Shown: in pieces, positions 42,033-50,334 of the stretch
How positions within the stretch are numbered: the stretch's first letter is position 1
How the letters are laid out: the number at the start of each line of letters is the position of its first letter
NCBI RefSeq assembly: GCF_042681825.1
Contig: NZ_JBHUGH010000003.1
Location: 62,001-126,000, forward strand
Reading direction: 5' to 3'
DNA: 64,000 nt
Source of the DNA: Halodurantibacterium flavum
GTDB lineage: Bacteria > Pseudomonadota > Alphaproteobacteria > Rhodobacterales > Rhodobacteraceae
Notes under the pieces: generated by a model
Told to the model about the DNA's origin: nothing
Databases searched by the model: none
The model's input: only the letters and a program-made list of their open reading frames with translations
Made by a program: the position numbers and the translations under genes

Positions 42033-42785
42033 ATGCCAAGGTCGCTGTCGGAAACGCTCCGGTCCCCCGCGCGGGCGGACGACACCCATTTTCCCATCCG
42101 CGAACTTTTCCTGGACCAGACGACGCATCGGGTCCGCTATGTCGCCGTGGATGCCGGAAAATGGTTCGAGACGACCGAGGTGATCGTGGCGGCCCGGCTT
42201 TTGCGGTTTGATCCCGATGCCGGCGAATGGCTCCTCGACCTGACGCATGAGGCGGTCGAGGCCGCGCCCCGCCGCGATACCGAGAGCGACGGCGGAACCC
42301 CCCTTTCGGTCGAAAACTGGCCGCCGGTCGTGATAGGCCCCTTCGGCCATGCGGCCTCGCCGCTGATGATCTGGGCACAGATGACCAGTGCCGCGCAGGA
42401 AACCCTGCCCCCCGAACCGCCGCAGGAACGCGAGATTTCCGAGAACGCCGCCGCCGCGCGGGCCCCTGCCCCGGATGTGGACGCGCTCGAACCGGCATCC
42501 GACTGGCTGGGCAAGCCGGTGTTTGGCGCGGACGGGGAAATGGGGATCGTCGCCGATCTGGGCCTCGATCCCGACCGGATGGAGCTTTCGCTGATCGTCG
42601 TCGATAACGACAAGCTCCTGTCGTCGCGCCAGGCGGTCTTTCCGATGGCCGCGTTCCGCCACCGGGCAGGCGCCGGGGGACATATCGTGCTGGACGCCCG
42701 CGTCGCGGACATGGAAACCGCCCCAACCCCGGAAGAGGCGGGCCTTGCCGCCCCCGGGCAGGCGGGTTTCTTCGCCCCGCTCTGA
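42033..42785 (+). CDS. Double PRC-barrel-like protein
   Basis: A 250-residue soluble protein with an AGGAGG ribosome site. Residues 15-85 (FPIRELFLDQTTHRVRYVAVD, EVIVAARLLRFDPDAGEWLL) form one PRC-barrel-like unit. Residues 160-230 (LGKPVFGADGEMGIVADLGL, MELSLIVVDNDK, VFPMAAFRHR) form a second, joined by a Pro/Ala/Glu-rich linker. PRC barrels are interaction modules; the partner is unknown. An EcfG-type promoter and the neighbours make it a likely general-stress gene. Confidence 0.82.
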   Translation: MPRSLSETLRSPARADDTHFPIRELFLDQTTHRVRYVAVDAGKWFETTEVIVAARLLRFDPDAGEWLLDLTHEAVEAAPRRDTESDGGTPLSVENWPPVVIGPFGHAASPLMIWAQMTSAAQETLPPEPPQEREISENAAAARAPAPDVDALEPASDWLGKPVFGADGEMGIVADLGLDPDRMELSLIVVDNDKLLSSRQAVFPMAAFRHRAGAGGHIVLDARVADMETAPTPEEAGLAAPGQAGFFAPL

Positions 42786-42811
42786 CGCGCGCCACGCCCG
42801 CGACAGCATCA

Positions 42812-42836
42812 GGAACCGCGACGCGCCCCGGACGTT
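42812..42836 (+). promoter_or_regulatory. EcfG-type promoter of the AI-2E family gene
   Basis: GGAAC (42812-42816), 16 nt, CGTT (42833-42836): full match to the EcfG consensus, with the -10 ending 49 bp before the start at 42885. Confidence 0.73.
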
Positions 42837-42884
42837 CATGCAGAGGCGGCCAATCCCGGCAGCCACAGTCCCGGATCCCACCCC

Positions 42885-43964
42885 ATGAACCTGCCTCTGG
42901 CCGCGCGCTATGCAAATATCGTTCTGGCGACGATCGCGCTCTTTGTGGCGCTGTCGCTGGGGCGCAGCGTCTTTGCCCCCTTTGCCCTCGCCATCGTGGT
43001 GGGCATCGTCCTGTCGCCCGTCGCGTCGCTGATCAACCGGCTCGGCCTGCCCCGCGCGCTTGGCGCCTTTCTGGGGCTGGGGCTGATCCTCACCATTCTC
43101 GGCGGCATGATCATCCTGCTTGAACCGCTTGTCAGCCTTGCGCTGGAACAGGCGCCCCGGCTCTGGCAGGAACTCAGCGATATCATCACGAGCCTTCAGC
43201 GCGGGCTCGCCGATCTCGACAGCGTGTCGGATGAAATCGCCCGCGCCTTCCAGCCCGACGAACCCGCCGCCGACGGCGAGGAAGAAGCCCCCACCTTCAT
43301 GCTGCCGCGGCTGAGCGATGCGCTTTTCCTCGCGCCGGCCGTCGCGTCGCAGATCCTGATCTTCATCGGCGCGCTGTTCTTCTTTCTCTTGTCGCGGACC
43401 GATATCTACGAATGGGCGGGCCGGATCTCGAACCTGCCCGACCTGCGCGCCGCGCGTCTGCCTGCGGGCTTTACCGGCCCGCTGCACCTGCGCCTGATGC
43501 GCGCGGAAAAGCAGGTCTCGCGCTACTTTCTGACCATCACCGTCATCAACACGATCTTCGGCGCCATCGTCGCGGGGGCCTTCATGCTGGCGGGCATCCC
43601 GTCGGCGCTGATGTGGGGGGTCATCGCCTTCCTCCTCAACTTCATTCCCTATCTCGGGCCGCTGATCCTCGCGGGCACGCTGCTTCTGTCCGGGCTCGTG
43701 ATGTATGAAGGGGCGCTGCGCTTCATGCCCGTCGCGCTTTACATGGGCCTGAACTTTCTGGAGGGGCAGTTCATCACCCCCGCGATGGTCGGCCAGCACC
43801 TGCAGGTCAACGCGCTCGCCGTGTTCCTGTCGCTCGTCTTCTGGCTCTGGCTCTGGGGGCCCTTGGGCGGGTTCGTCGCAATCCCGCTGCTGGTCTGGTT
43901 CGTGGCGCTGTCCAAGGCCGATCCGGTGCCGGAAAACCAGCCCGCCCCTGCCGAGATTGCCTGA
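42885..43964 (+). CDS. AI-2E family transporter (PerM/YdiK type)
   Basis: A 359-residue membrane protein with about eight helices: two N-terminal pairs, a cytoplasmic or periplasmic amphipathic stretch (about 80-145, with an acidic DEPAADGEEEA insert) and a C-terminal bundle. Family features are IVLSPVASLINRLGLPRALGA, LNFIPYLGPLI and NFLEGQFITPAMVG. Members include autoinducer-2 exporters and Na+/H+ antiporters; the substrate here is not predictable. A perfect EcfG promoter suggests stress induction. Confidence 0.9.
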   Translation: MNLPLAARYANIVLATIALFVALSLGRSVFAPFALAIVVGIVLSPVASLINRLGLPRALGAFLGLGLILTILGGMIILLEPLVSLALEQAPRLWQELSDIITSLQRGLADLDSVSDEIARAFQPDEPAADGEEEAPTFMLPRLSDALFLAPAVASQILIFIGALFFFLLSRTDIYEWAGRISNLPDLRAARLPAGFTGPLHLRLMRAEKQVSRYFLTITVINTIFGAIVAGAFMLAGIPSALMWGVIAFLLNFIPYLGPLILAGTLLLSGLVMYEGALRFMPVALYMGLNFLEGQFITPAMVGQHLQVNALAVFLSLVFWLWLWGPLGGFVAIPLLVWFVALSKADPVPENQPAPAEIA

Positions 43965-43990
43965 CGATCAAGCCCCGCACCCGGCTCCGG

Positions 43991-44071
43991 CAGTCCCGTC
44001 AGCGCCCGGCTGATCCGAACAGTCCCGTCAGCGCCCGGCTGATCCGAACAGTCCCGTCAGCGCCCGGCTGA
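43991..44071. repeat. 29-bp tandem repeat, 2.8 copies
   Basis: The unit CAGTCCCGTCAGCGCCCGGC plus TGATCCGAA starts at 43991, 44020 and 44049. The first two copies are identical over 29 bp and the third over 22 bp. It spans the last codons and stop of the DUF697 gene and continues into the intergenic space. Confidence 0.95.
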
Positions 44072-45017
44072 CGAGGGCCGCGGTGCGCGGGCGCGGCAGC
44101 GCACGAAACGGCAGCGGGCGGCAGACCTCGATCGCGGCGACGCCCACCCGTGCCGTCAGCGCGCCGTTCACCAGCCCCTCGCCGAACCGCCGCGACAGGC
44201 GCGACAGGATCCCGCCACCGGCCGCCGTTCCCACCAGATCGTCGCCCATCGCAACCGCGCCGGTGGCCACCAGATGCGCCATCACGCTGCGCGTCAGCCG
44301 CCAGGCGCCCAGCGTCCCCGCCCGCCCGCCATAGATTTCCGCGATCCGCCGGATCATCCGCAGATTGGCCACCAGTGCCGCGATCACATCCGCCAGCGCC
44401 AGCGGCACAAAGGCCGTCACGGCGGCCACCTGACGGGCGGCGGCCTCGACCTCGGCCCGGGCGAGCGTATCGAGCGGCGCCATCAGTTCCGCCTCGGCAA
44501 GATCAAAGAGCGCGGGCACATCGAAAAGATCGTCCTCGCGCGCCGACAGCCGGTCCCGCGCGGCGACCAATTCCCCGCGCCCCGCATAAAGCTGCGAGAG
44601 CCGCCGCGCCAGCACCCGCGCCGCCGCCAGATCGCCCGAGATCAAGGCGGCCTCGACCCCCTGCCGCAACCCGTCGAGCCGCGCGAGCCGCGCGAATGCC
44701 GCCACCTCGCGCAGCGCCACCCCCAGGGCGGCAAGCCCCAGCAACACCAGCAAGACCCCCGCCACCGCGCCCAGGACCGGCACCCGGGTCAGAAGCCCCA
44801 TCACGAAATCCCAGGCCGCGACCGACAGCACGATCGTCAGGAACCCCGTCGCCGCCACCCAGAAAAGCCGCACAAGCGCCGAGGGTGGCCGCCCCGCCAG
44901 CCGCACCGCGCGCTGCATCGCCTCCCCCTGCGGCAGATCGTCGATGGGGGCGGCGTCGGCGGGGTTTCCCCCCTCCTCCTCCAGCTCGATCAGGATCGGG
45001 GCCTTGGGGTCGGGCAT
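44028..45017 (-). CDS. DUF697/YcjF-family membrane protein (TIGR01620)
   Basis: The start is set at 45017 (MPDPKAPILIELEEEGG), 2 nt after the ycjX-like stop, giving 329 residues. Two membrane helices lie near residues 55-78 and 85-108. A helical soluble domain follows, then a C-terminal DUF697 region (ALADVIAALVANLRMIRRIAEIYGGRAG, AVAMGDDLVGTAAGGG). YcjF and YcjX are a conserved pair tied to envelope and heat stress, with unknown activity. The last residues (LTGLFGSAGR) come from the first unit of a 29-bp tandem repeat. Confidence 0.86.
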   Translation of the reverse strand: MPDPKAPILIELEEEGGNPADAAPIDDLPQGEAMQRAVRLAGRPPSALVRLFWVAATGFLTIVLSVAAWDFVMGLLTRVPVLGAVAGVLLVLLGLAALGVALREVAAFARLARLDGLRQGVEAALISGDLAAARVLARRLSQLYAGRGELVAARDRLSAREDDLFDVPALFDLAEAELMAPLDTLARAEVEAAARQVAAVTAFVPLALADVIAALVANLRMIRRIAEIYGGRAGTLGAWRLTRSVMAHLVATGAVAMGDDLVGTAAGGGILSRLSRRFGEGLVNGALTARVGVAAIEVCRPLPFRALPRPRTAALVSRALTGLFGSAGR

Positions 45018-45019
45018 CG

Positions 45020-46447
45020 TCACTCTCCCATCAGGCGGTCGCCGAACAGAAACTCGGCCGCGCGATCCAGCCGGATATGCGGCGGCCCTTCGCCCGCGCG
45101 CAGGGTCATGCGGGCGGGGGCAAAGTTCATCACCCTGTAATCCGCGTCGAGCCAGCATTCCGCCCCTTCGCGCGCGGGCGACAACAGTCGCATCGGGTCC
45201 TCGGGCAGCGCACCGGGATAAAGCGCCGCCTGCCGCCCGCTGTCCAGGAGACGCCCGCGCACCGCATCGACGCTGCGTCCGTCATGGCTCAGCGCCTCTT
45301 CCACCGTTGCGCGCAGGGCGGCAATCGACATGGCCGCCGTCCGGGCGCCCGCGAAATCTGCCCGGGCGCGGGCATCCTGCAACAGCGCCTCCAGAAAGGC
45401 GGTCAGGCGCGGATGCTGGGTGTGATGCAGATGGTCGGCCTTGGTCGCGGCAAAGAGGATGCGTTCCACCCGCCGCCCCTGCAGGATGCGGGTCAGGAAA
45501 TCGTTCCGCCCCGGGCGAAAGGCCGCCAGGATCTCGGTCATGGCGCGGCGCAGATCCTCGACCGCCTGCGGGCCGGAATGGATCGCCCCCAGCGCATCGA
45601 CCAGCACCACCTGCCGGTCGATCCGGGCGAAATGATCCCGGAAAAAGGGGCGCACGACCTCGCGCCGATAGGCGTCGAAGCGCCGCGCCATCTCGGCATA
45701 AAGGCTCCCGCGCCGCGCCTCGGCCTGCGGCAGGGGGCCGAAGGTCAGCACCGGCGAACCGGCGAGCTCCCCTGGCATCAGGAACCGGCCCGGCGTGCAG
45801 TCGTAATAGCCCGCATTCCGCGCCGCCTGCAGATAGGCGGTGAACCCCTCGGCCAGCCCGCGCGCCACGGTTTCATCCAGCGGCGCCGCGGCGTCCAGCC
45901 CCGCGATGCGCGCCAGATAGTCCGCAGCCTCGCGCCGCCGCTCGATCCGGTCCAGCACCTCGGCGGACCAGGCGGCATAGCTCTTGTCCATCAGGCCAAG
46001 GTCGAGCAGCCATTCCCCCGGATAATCCACGATATCGAGATGCAGCCGCCGGGGACCGCGAAAGCCCCCCAACATCCCCGCCAGCATCCCGTGCCGCGCG
46101 ACCCGGAACGACAGCCGCAGTTCCGAGACCGAGCGGGTGGATTGCGGCCAGCGCGGGTCGTCCCCCGTCAGCGCCGCAAGATGCGCCTCGAAGTCAAAGC
46201 GCGGCACGGTGTCATCGGGCTGGGGCTGCAGCCAGACCCCCTCGATCAGCCCCTGCGACACGGCGCGCAGGCCCGGCATCCGGCCCCGGTTCAGCAGGTT
46301 CGCGACCAGCCCGGTGATGAACACCGTTTTGCCGGCCCGGGCAAGGCCCGTCACCCCAAGGCGCACAACCGGGTCCGACAGCGACATCGCCTCGCCCAGG
46401 TCCGATACGCCGCGCCCGATCTCTGATGTCAGCCTGCCGATGACCAC
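45020..46447 (-). CDS. YcjX-like P-loop GTPase-fold protein
   Basis: The start is placed at GTG 46447, preceded by AAGGGA and matching the usual YcjX N-terminus (IGRLTSEIGRGVSDLGEA). An ATG at 46495 is the alternative. The product is 475 residues with Walker A GLARAGKTVFITGLV, the DYPGEWLLDL segment (switch/Walker B) and ATKADHLHHTQH. YcjX proteins resemble GTPases with a helical cap and act with YcjF. It is divergent from truA. Confidence 0.87.
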   Translation of the reverse strand: MVIGRLTSEIGRGVSDLGEAMSLSDPVVRLGVTGLARAGKTVFITGLVANLLNRGRMPGLRAVSQGLIEGVWLQPQPDDTVPRFDFEAHLAALTGDDPRWPQSTRSVSELRLSFRVARHGMLAGMLGGFRGPRRLHLDIVDYPGEWLLDLGLMDKSYAAWSAEVLDRIERRREAADYLARIAGLDAAAPLDETVARGLAEGFTAYLQAARNAGYYDCTPGRFLMPGELAGSPVLTFGPLPQAEARRGSLYAEMARRFDAYRREVVRPFFRDHFARIDRQVVLVDALGAIHSGPQAVEDLRRAMTEILAAFRPGRNDFLTRILQGRRVERILFAATKADHLHHTQHPRLTAFLEALLQDARARADFAGARTAAMSIAALRATVEEALSHDGRSVDAVRGRLLDSGRQAALYPGALPEDPMRLLSPAREGAECWLDADYRVMNFAPARMTLRAGEGPPHIRLDRAAEFLFGDRLMGE

Positions 46448-46528
46448 CCGGATTTCCCTTGCCTTTTGCCCAACATAGGCGCGGGGATGGGCCATTGCCA
46501 AGGCAGGCCGCGCGGGCTAACGGGGATC

Positions 46529-47308
46529 ATGCCCAGATATGCGCTCCAGATCGAATATGACGGTGCCCCCTTTGCCGGATGGCAGCGGCAGGCCGACCAG
46601 CCCTCGGTGCAGGCGGCGGTGGAAGCCGCGCTGCGCCGGCTGGAACCGGACGCGCCCGGAATCGCGGCGGCGGGGCGGACCGATGCGGGCGTCCATGCGA
46701 CGGCCCAGGTGGCGCATTGCGATCTGGCGCGCGACTGGGATCCGTTCCGTCTGTCCGAGGCGCTGAACCACCACCTGAGGCCCCAGCCCGTCGCGATCCT
46801 TCAGGCCGCGCGGGTGGCCGAGGATTTCCACGCGCGGTTTTCGGCGGTGGAACGGCGATACCTCTTCCGACTCGTGTCGCGGCGGGCGCCGGTGACGCAT
46901 GACCGGGGGCTGGTCTGGCAGGTGCGCCACCCGCTCGACCTTGCGCCGATGCAAGAGGGCGCGCGCCACCTGCTCGGGCGGCATGACTTCACCACCTTCC
47001 GGTCCTCGATGTGTCAGGCCGAAAGCCCGGTCAAGACGCTGGATGAACTGACGATCACCGAACACCCCGTTCCGCAGGGGTCCGAGTTCCGGTTTTTCCT
47101 GCGCGCCCGCAGCTTTCTGCACAATCAGGTGCGCAGCTTTGTGGGCACGCTGGAACGGGTCGGCGCGGGGGGCTGGGCGCCGGATGACGTGCGCCGGGCG
47201 CTCGAGGCGCGCGACCGCGCGGCCTGCGGGCCGGTCTGCCCGCCGCAGGGGCTTTATCTTTGCGGGGTCGGCTATCCGCAGGACCCGTTCAGCGCAGATC
47301 CTCGTTGA
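46529..47308 (+). CDS. truA: tRNA pseudouridine synthase A
   Basis: A 259-residue enzyme; the start at 46529 has a GGGGAT site. Catalytic Asp52 is in GRTDAGVHATAQ; IEYDGAPFAGWQRQ, HHDFTTFRSSMC-like HDFTTFRSS and FLHNQVRSFVGTL are conserved. It makes pseudouridine at positions 38-40 of the tRNA anticodon arm. Its 3' end overlaps the convergent exonuclease gene by 20 bp. Confidence 0.96.
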   Translation: MPRYALQIEYDGAPFAGWQRQADQPSVQAAVEAALRRLEPDAPGIAAAGRTDAGVHATAQVAHCDLARDWDPFRLSEALNHHLRPQPVAILQAARVAEDFHARFSAVERRYLFRLVSRRAPVTHDRGLVWQVRHPLDLAPMQEGARHLLGRHDFTTFRSSMCQAESPVKTLDELTITEHPVPQGSEFRFFLRARSFLHNQVRSFVGTLERVGAGGWAPDDVRRALEARDRAACGPVCPPQGLYLCGVGYPQDPFSADPR

Positions 47309-49418
47309 GGTCGCGCAGCAGCCGCCCGTGCCGCCGCACCTCGGCCACCACCGCGCCAAAGGTATCGAGCCCCCGCGCGCGCAGCATCGGGATCAGCCGC
47401 AGGAAGGCCTCGGCCGTGGCCTCGGCATCGCCCCGGGCGGTGTGGCGCGCCTCTTCGGGGATGGTGATGCCCAGCCGGGCGGTCAGCGCGTCCAGACTGT
47501 GGCTTTCGCCCCGGCCAAAGATCACCGCCGACAAAAGCACCGTGTCGAGCACCGGGTTGTCGAACCGCGCGCCGATCGCGCCCTCGTGCCGGCGCAGGAA
47601 TTCGAGGTCGAAGGGCGCGTTATGCGCGACCAGCACCGCCCCTTCGGCAAAGCGGTGAAACCGCGCGCCCGCCTCGGCGATGCGGGGGGCCCCCAGCACC
47701 ATCGCGTCGGTGATGCCGTGAACCTGCGTTGACCCGGGCGGGATGGGCCGCCCCGGATCGACCAGCGTCTCGAACACCTCGCCGGCGACGCGCCGCCCGT
47801 TGACCAGCCGCAACCCGGCGATCTGGACGATCTCGTCCCGTGCCGGCGACAGGCCCGTCGTTTCGGTGTCGAATACCACATAGGTCAGGTCCGAAAGCGC
47901 GGTTTCGGCCACCCGGTCATTGCGCGCCCGGGCGAGCAGGTCGAAGTCATAGACCACCGCCCGGGTCGCGGGCTGGGGGCGCCGCCCGGCCGCGCGCCGC
48001 GCCTCGCGCACGGGCATCAGGATCGCGGCGCGCCCGCCCTTTGCCGGGGCGGGCCAGATCTCGGTCCCATGGGTATAAAGCACCGACCGGCCCGTGATGT
48101 CGGCAAGCCCGATTTCCAGCGGCTCGGCCATCCATGCATCCAGATCGCCCACCGAAAGGGGCGTGCCCTTCCAACTCAGCTCCAGCATCGCGCCGGGGCC
48201 GTCCTCTTCCCGGATCGTGACGCGGAAGGCCGTCGGCCCCAGCCGCCCCGCCACACGGACCGCCAGCGCCGCGACCAGCACCACCAGTTCATAGCCGTCG
48301 CAGCGCAGGATCAGCGCCGCGCCCTCGGTCTCGACCGAAAGGCCCGCCCCCTCGATCCGCGCGCGGATCCCGTCCAGCAGGTCCGATGACCGCGTTTGCG
48401 ACAGGGGCCACCAGTCCGTCCGCCCCTCGTCATAGCGCTGACCCAGTTCGGTGATCGCGCCGGTCAGGGCGCCCACCTCTTCCAGCAGGGCGCGCGTCAG
48501 GTCGGGGGCGGTGGCACCCGCATCCAGAACGCCGATGACCGTCTGCAGGTTGGCGGCGGGGCGGCGCACCCGCTCGAAGATCTCGGACAGCAGCTGTTCC
48601 CGCCGCGCATGGGCCGCAAGATCGGCGGTCACATCGCGCAGCGTCAGCACATAGCCCTGCGGCAACAGCCGCATCCGCCCCGCCAGCACCCGCGCCCCCG
48701 AGGCGGTCGCGCAAAGAAGGTCGGCGGCGGCATCCGCGTCGGCGGCATCGGTCAGGCGCTGATGGGCATGGCGCACCGGCGCCTCGCGCAGATAGTCAAA
48801 GAGCTTGCGGTCAAGCCCCGGCGCCAGATGGTCTGGCGCGCCTGAATCCGGCGCCAGCTGGTCCGCGTCCGGCAGGGCCTGTGGCCCCGGACGGGCGCCC
48901 AGCAGGTCCACCGCCGGGCCGTTATAGAACACGATCTGATGTTCCGCGGAACAGAGCAGCACCGCCACCGGCACATCCGCCAAAAGCGCCTCCAGCCTCC
49001 CCTTCTCGCCCGCCAGCCGCGCGGTTTCCCGGGCGACCGAGTCCGCCAGCGCGCCCCGGGTCACGGCAAGCCGTTCCGTCACCGCCACCGCCGCCGGCAC
49101 CAGATCGCCCAGGTAGCGCGCGGAGGCCGCGTCGAATGCGCCCTCGACCTCGGCATGGGCGCGGGCGCGCAGACCCGCCGCGAGCCGTCCGAGCGCCCGC
49201 GCCACATGCATGTCGAAAAGATACCAGAGCCAGGTCACGACCCCCAGGATCGCAAAGCCCGCGATCAGCCCCGCCTGCACGAAACCCGTCAGCGCCTCGG
49301 GTGTGCCAAGCCGCCCGTATCCCTGCCAGAGCCCCAGCGCGAGCGCCCCAAGGCTGACCGCCGCCAGCAGGGCGAACAGCAAGAGGATGCGCAGGCGCAG
49401 GCCCAGCCTTTCAAGCAT
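47289..49418 (-). CDS. Membrane PAS/pseudo-histidine kinase fused to DnaQ-type 3'-5' exonuclease
   Basis: A 709-residue fusion. Two membrane helices (about 8-32 and 45-68) are followed by a coiled linker, a PAS-like domain (about 135-265) and a dimerisation region in which the H-box reads FERVRRPAAN: Glu282 stands where the phospho-His should be. The following ATPase-like domain (350-470) has no clear N-box or G-boxes. Residues 510-690 are a complete DEDDh exonuclease: Asp517/Glu519 (FDTETTG), Asp604 (HNAPFD), His659 and Asp664. Its start overlaps the response regulator gene by 8 bp. It is the last gene of the acetate operon. Confidence 0.85.
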   Translation of the reverse strand: MLERLGLRLRILLLFALLAAVSLGALALGLWQGYGRLGTPEALTGFVQAGLIAGFAILGVVTWLWYLFDMHVARALGRLAAGLRARAHAEVEGAFDAASARYLGDLVPAAVAVTERLAVTRGALADSVARETARLAGEKGRLEALLADVPVAVLLCSAEHQIVFYNGPAVDLLGARPGPQALPDADQLAPDSGAPDHLAPGLDRKLFDYLREAPVRHAHQRLTDAADADAAADLLCATASGARVLAGRMRLLPQGYVLTLRDVTADLAAHARREQLLSEIFERVRRPAANLQTVIGVLDAGATAPDLTRALLEEVGALTGAITELGQRYDEGRTDWWPLSQTRSSDLLDGIRARIEGAGLSVETEGAALILRCDGYELVVLVAALAVRVAGRLGPTAFRVTIREEDGPGAMLELSWKGTPLSVGDLDAWMAEPLEIGLADITGRSVLYTHGTEIWPAPAKGGRAAILMPVREARRAAGRRPQPATRAVVYDFDLLARARNDRVAETALSDLTYVVFDTETTGLSPARDEIVQIAGLRLVNGRRVAGEVFETLVDPGRPIPPGSTQVHGITDAMVLGAPRIAEAGARFHRFAEGAVLVAHNAPFDLEFLRRHEGAIGARFDNPVLDTVLLSAVIFGRGESHSLDALTARLGITIPEEARHTARGDAEATAEAFLRLIPMLRARGLDTFGAVVAEVRRHGRLLRDLNEDLR

Positions 49419-49806
49419 CGGCCCCCTTCCGCCCCTCGTCGCCCAGCATCCGGCGCACCTCGGCGCGCAGTTCGGCGAGCTCGAACGGCTTGGATATGAA
49501 CCCGTCCGCCCCGAGCGCGAGCCCCTTGCGCCGCTCCATCGCGCTGCCCCGCGCGGTCATCATCAGGATCTTCACGTCGCCCAGACCCGGGTCCATCCGC
49601 ACCGCCTGACAGATTTCATAGCCCGACACCTCGGGCAGCATCACGTCCAAAAGCACCAGATCGGGCCGGGTCGCGCGGATGCGGTCCAGCGCCTCGGCGC
49701 CGCTGGCCACGCGGTCGCGGTCATACCCTTCCCGAGAGATCAGGTAATCGAGCGCGACGGCGATATTGTCCTCATCCTCGACCACCAGAACCCGTTTGCG
49801 GTTCAT
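49411..49806 (-). CDS. Receiver-only response regulator
   Basis: A 131-residue CheY-like protein with the acidic pair in VVEDEDN, phospho-acceptor Asp54 in LLDVMLPEVSGYE, Thr in MMTARG and Lys in ISKPFEL. There is no output domain. It overlaps the gene upstream by one base (TGATG) and the kinase-exonuclease gene downstream by 8 bp. Because the adjacent kinase lacks its His, phosphate must come from elsewhere, or regulation is not by the usual route. Confidence 0.92.
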   Translation of the reverse strand: MNRKRVLVVEDEDNIAVALDYLISREGYDRDRVASGAEALDRIRATRPDLVLLDVMLPEVSGYEICQAVRMDPGLGDVKILMMTARGSAMERRKGLALGADGFISKPFELAELRAEVRRMLGDEGRKGADA

Positions 49807-50330
49807 CACATCCCCCCGCCGCAGGCCGTCCGCAGCGCCGGGTCATCCGGCCCCACCGTCGCCCAGTCCGCGCCGACGGGCGTGCCATCCGCCGCCAGCG
49901 CCACATCCGATGTCATCTCGGCCCGCCGATGACCGGCACAGTCATAGATCACCGGGATATCCGCGCCCGGCTGCCAGCGCCCGCGCAGCACGATCCGGGT
50001 CATCACCAGATCGGGCAGCGCCTCGTTCCGGCGGTTCATGCGGGTGTCCACCGCGACCAGCCGGTTCGTCAGCGGCCAGATATAGGTCCAGGGGCGGTAA
50101 AAGCTCTGTTCGGCATTGACCGCCACCACCTCGACGCCTTGCGGAAAGCTCGCGCTCATGCGCGACAGCCAGCTGTATTCGCTCCAGACCACATAGCCGA
50201 TCATCGACAGCCCGGCCGCGGCGGGCATGATCCAGCGCGGCAGCCGCCCGCGCATCAGCTTGTTCAGCAAAAGCACGATGCCGGCGGCGGCAAAGCCCAT
50301 GGCGATTGTGGCGACCAGTTCCAGAAGCAT
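49806..50330 (-). CDS. Uncharacterised two-helix membrane protein of the acetate operon
   Basis: A 174-residue protein starting at 50330 (MLLELVATIAMGFAAAGIVLLLNKLM). Two membrane helices lie at about residues 3-22 and 33-50. The remaining ~120 residues contain VEVVAVNAEQSFYRPWTYIWPL and a C-terminal CAGHRRAEMTSDVALAADGT, probably outside the cytoplasm. I do not recognise the family with certainty. It lies 4 nt from the DUF294 gene and overlaps the response regulator, so it is part of the operon. Confidence 0.8.
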   Translation of the reverse strand: MLLELVATIAMGFAAAGIVLLLNKLMRGRLPRWIMPAAAGLSMIGYVVWSEYSWLSRMSASFPQGVEVVAVNAEQSFYRPWTYIWPLTNRLVAVDTRMNRRNEALPDLVMTRIVLRGRWQPGADIPVIYDCAGHRRAEMTSDVALAADGTPVGADWATVGPDDPALRTACGGGM

Positions 50331-50334
50331 GGCG

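Noticed and set aside
40176..43799. A 1207-codon minus-strand frame across the kinase, PRC-barrel and AI-2E genes
   Set aside because: It is a shadow frame opposite three well-supported genes, without ribosome site or domain.
43991..44071. Possible CRISPR-like or att-site repeat
   Set aside because: Copies abut with no spacers, and no integrase is nearby. It is a simple tandem duplication.
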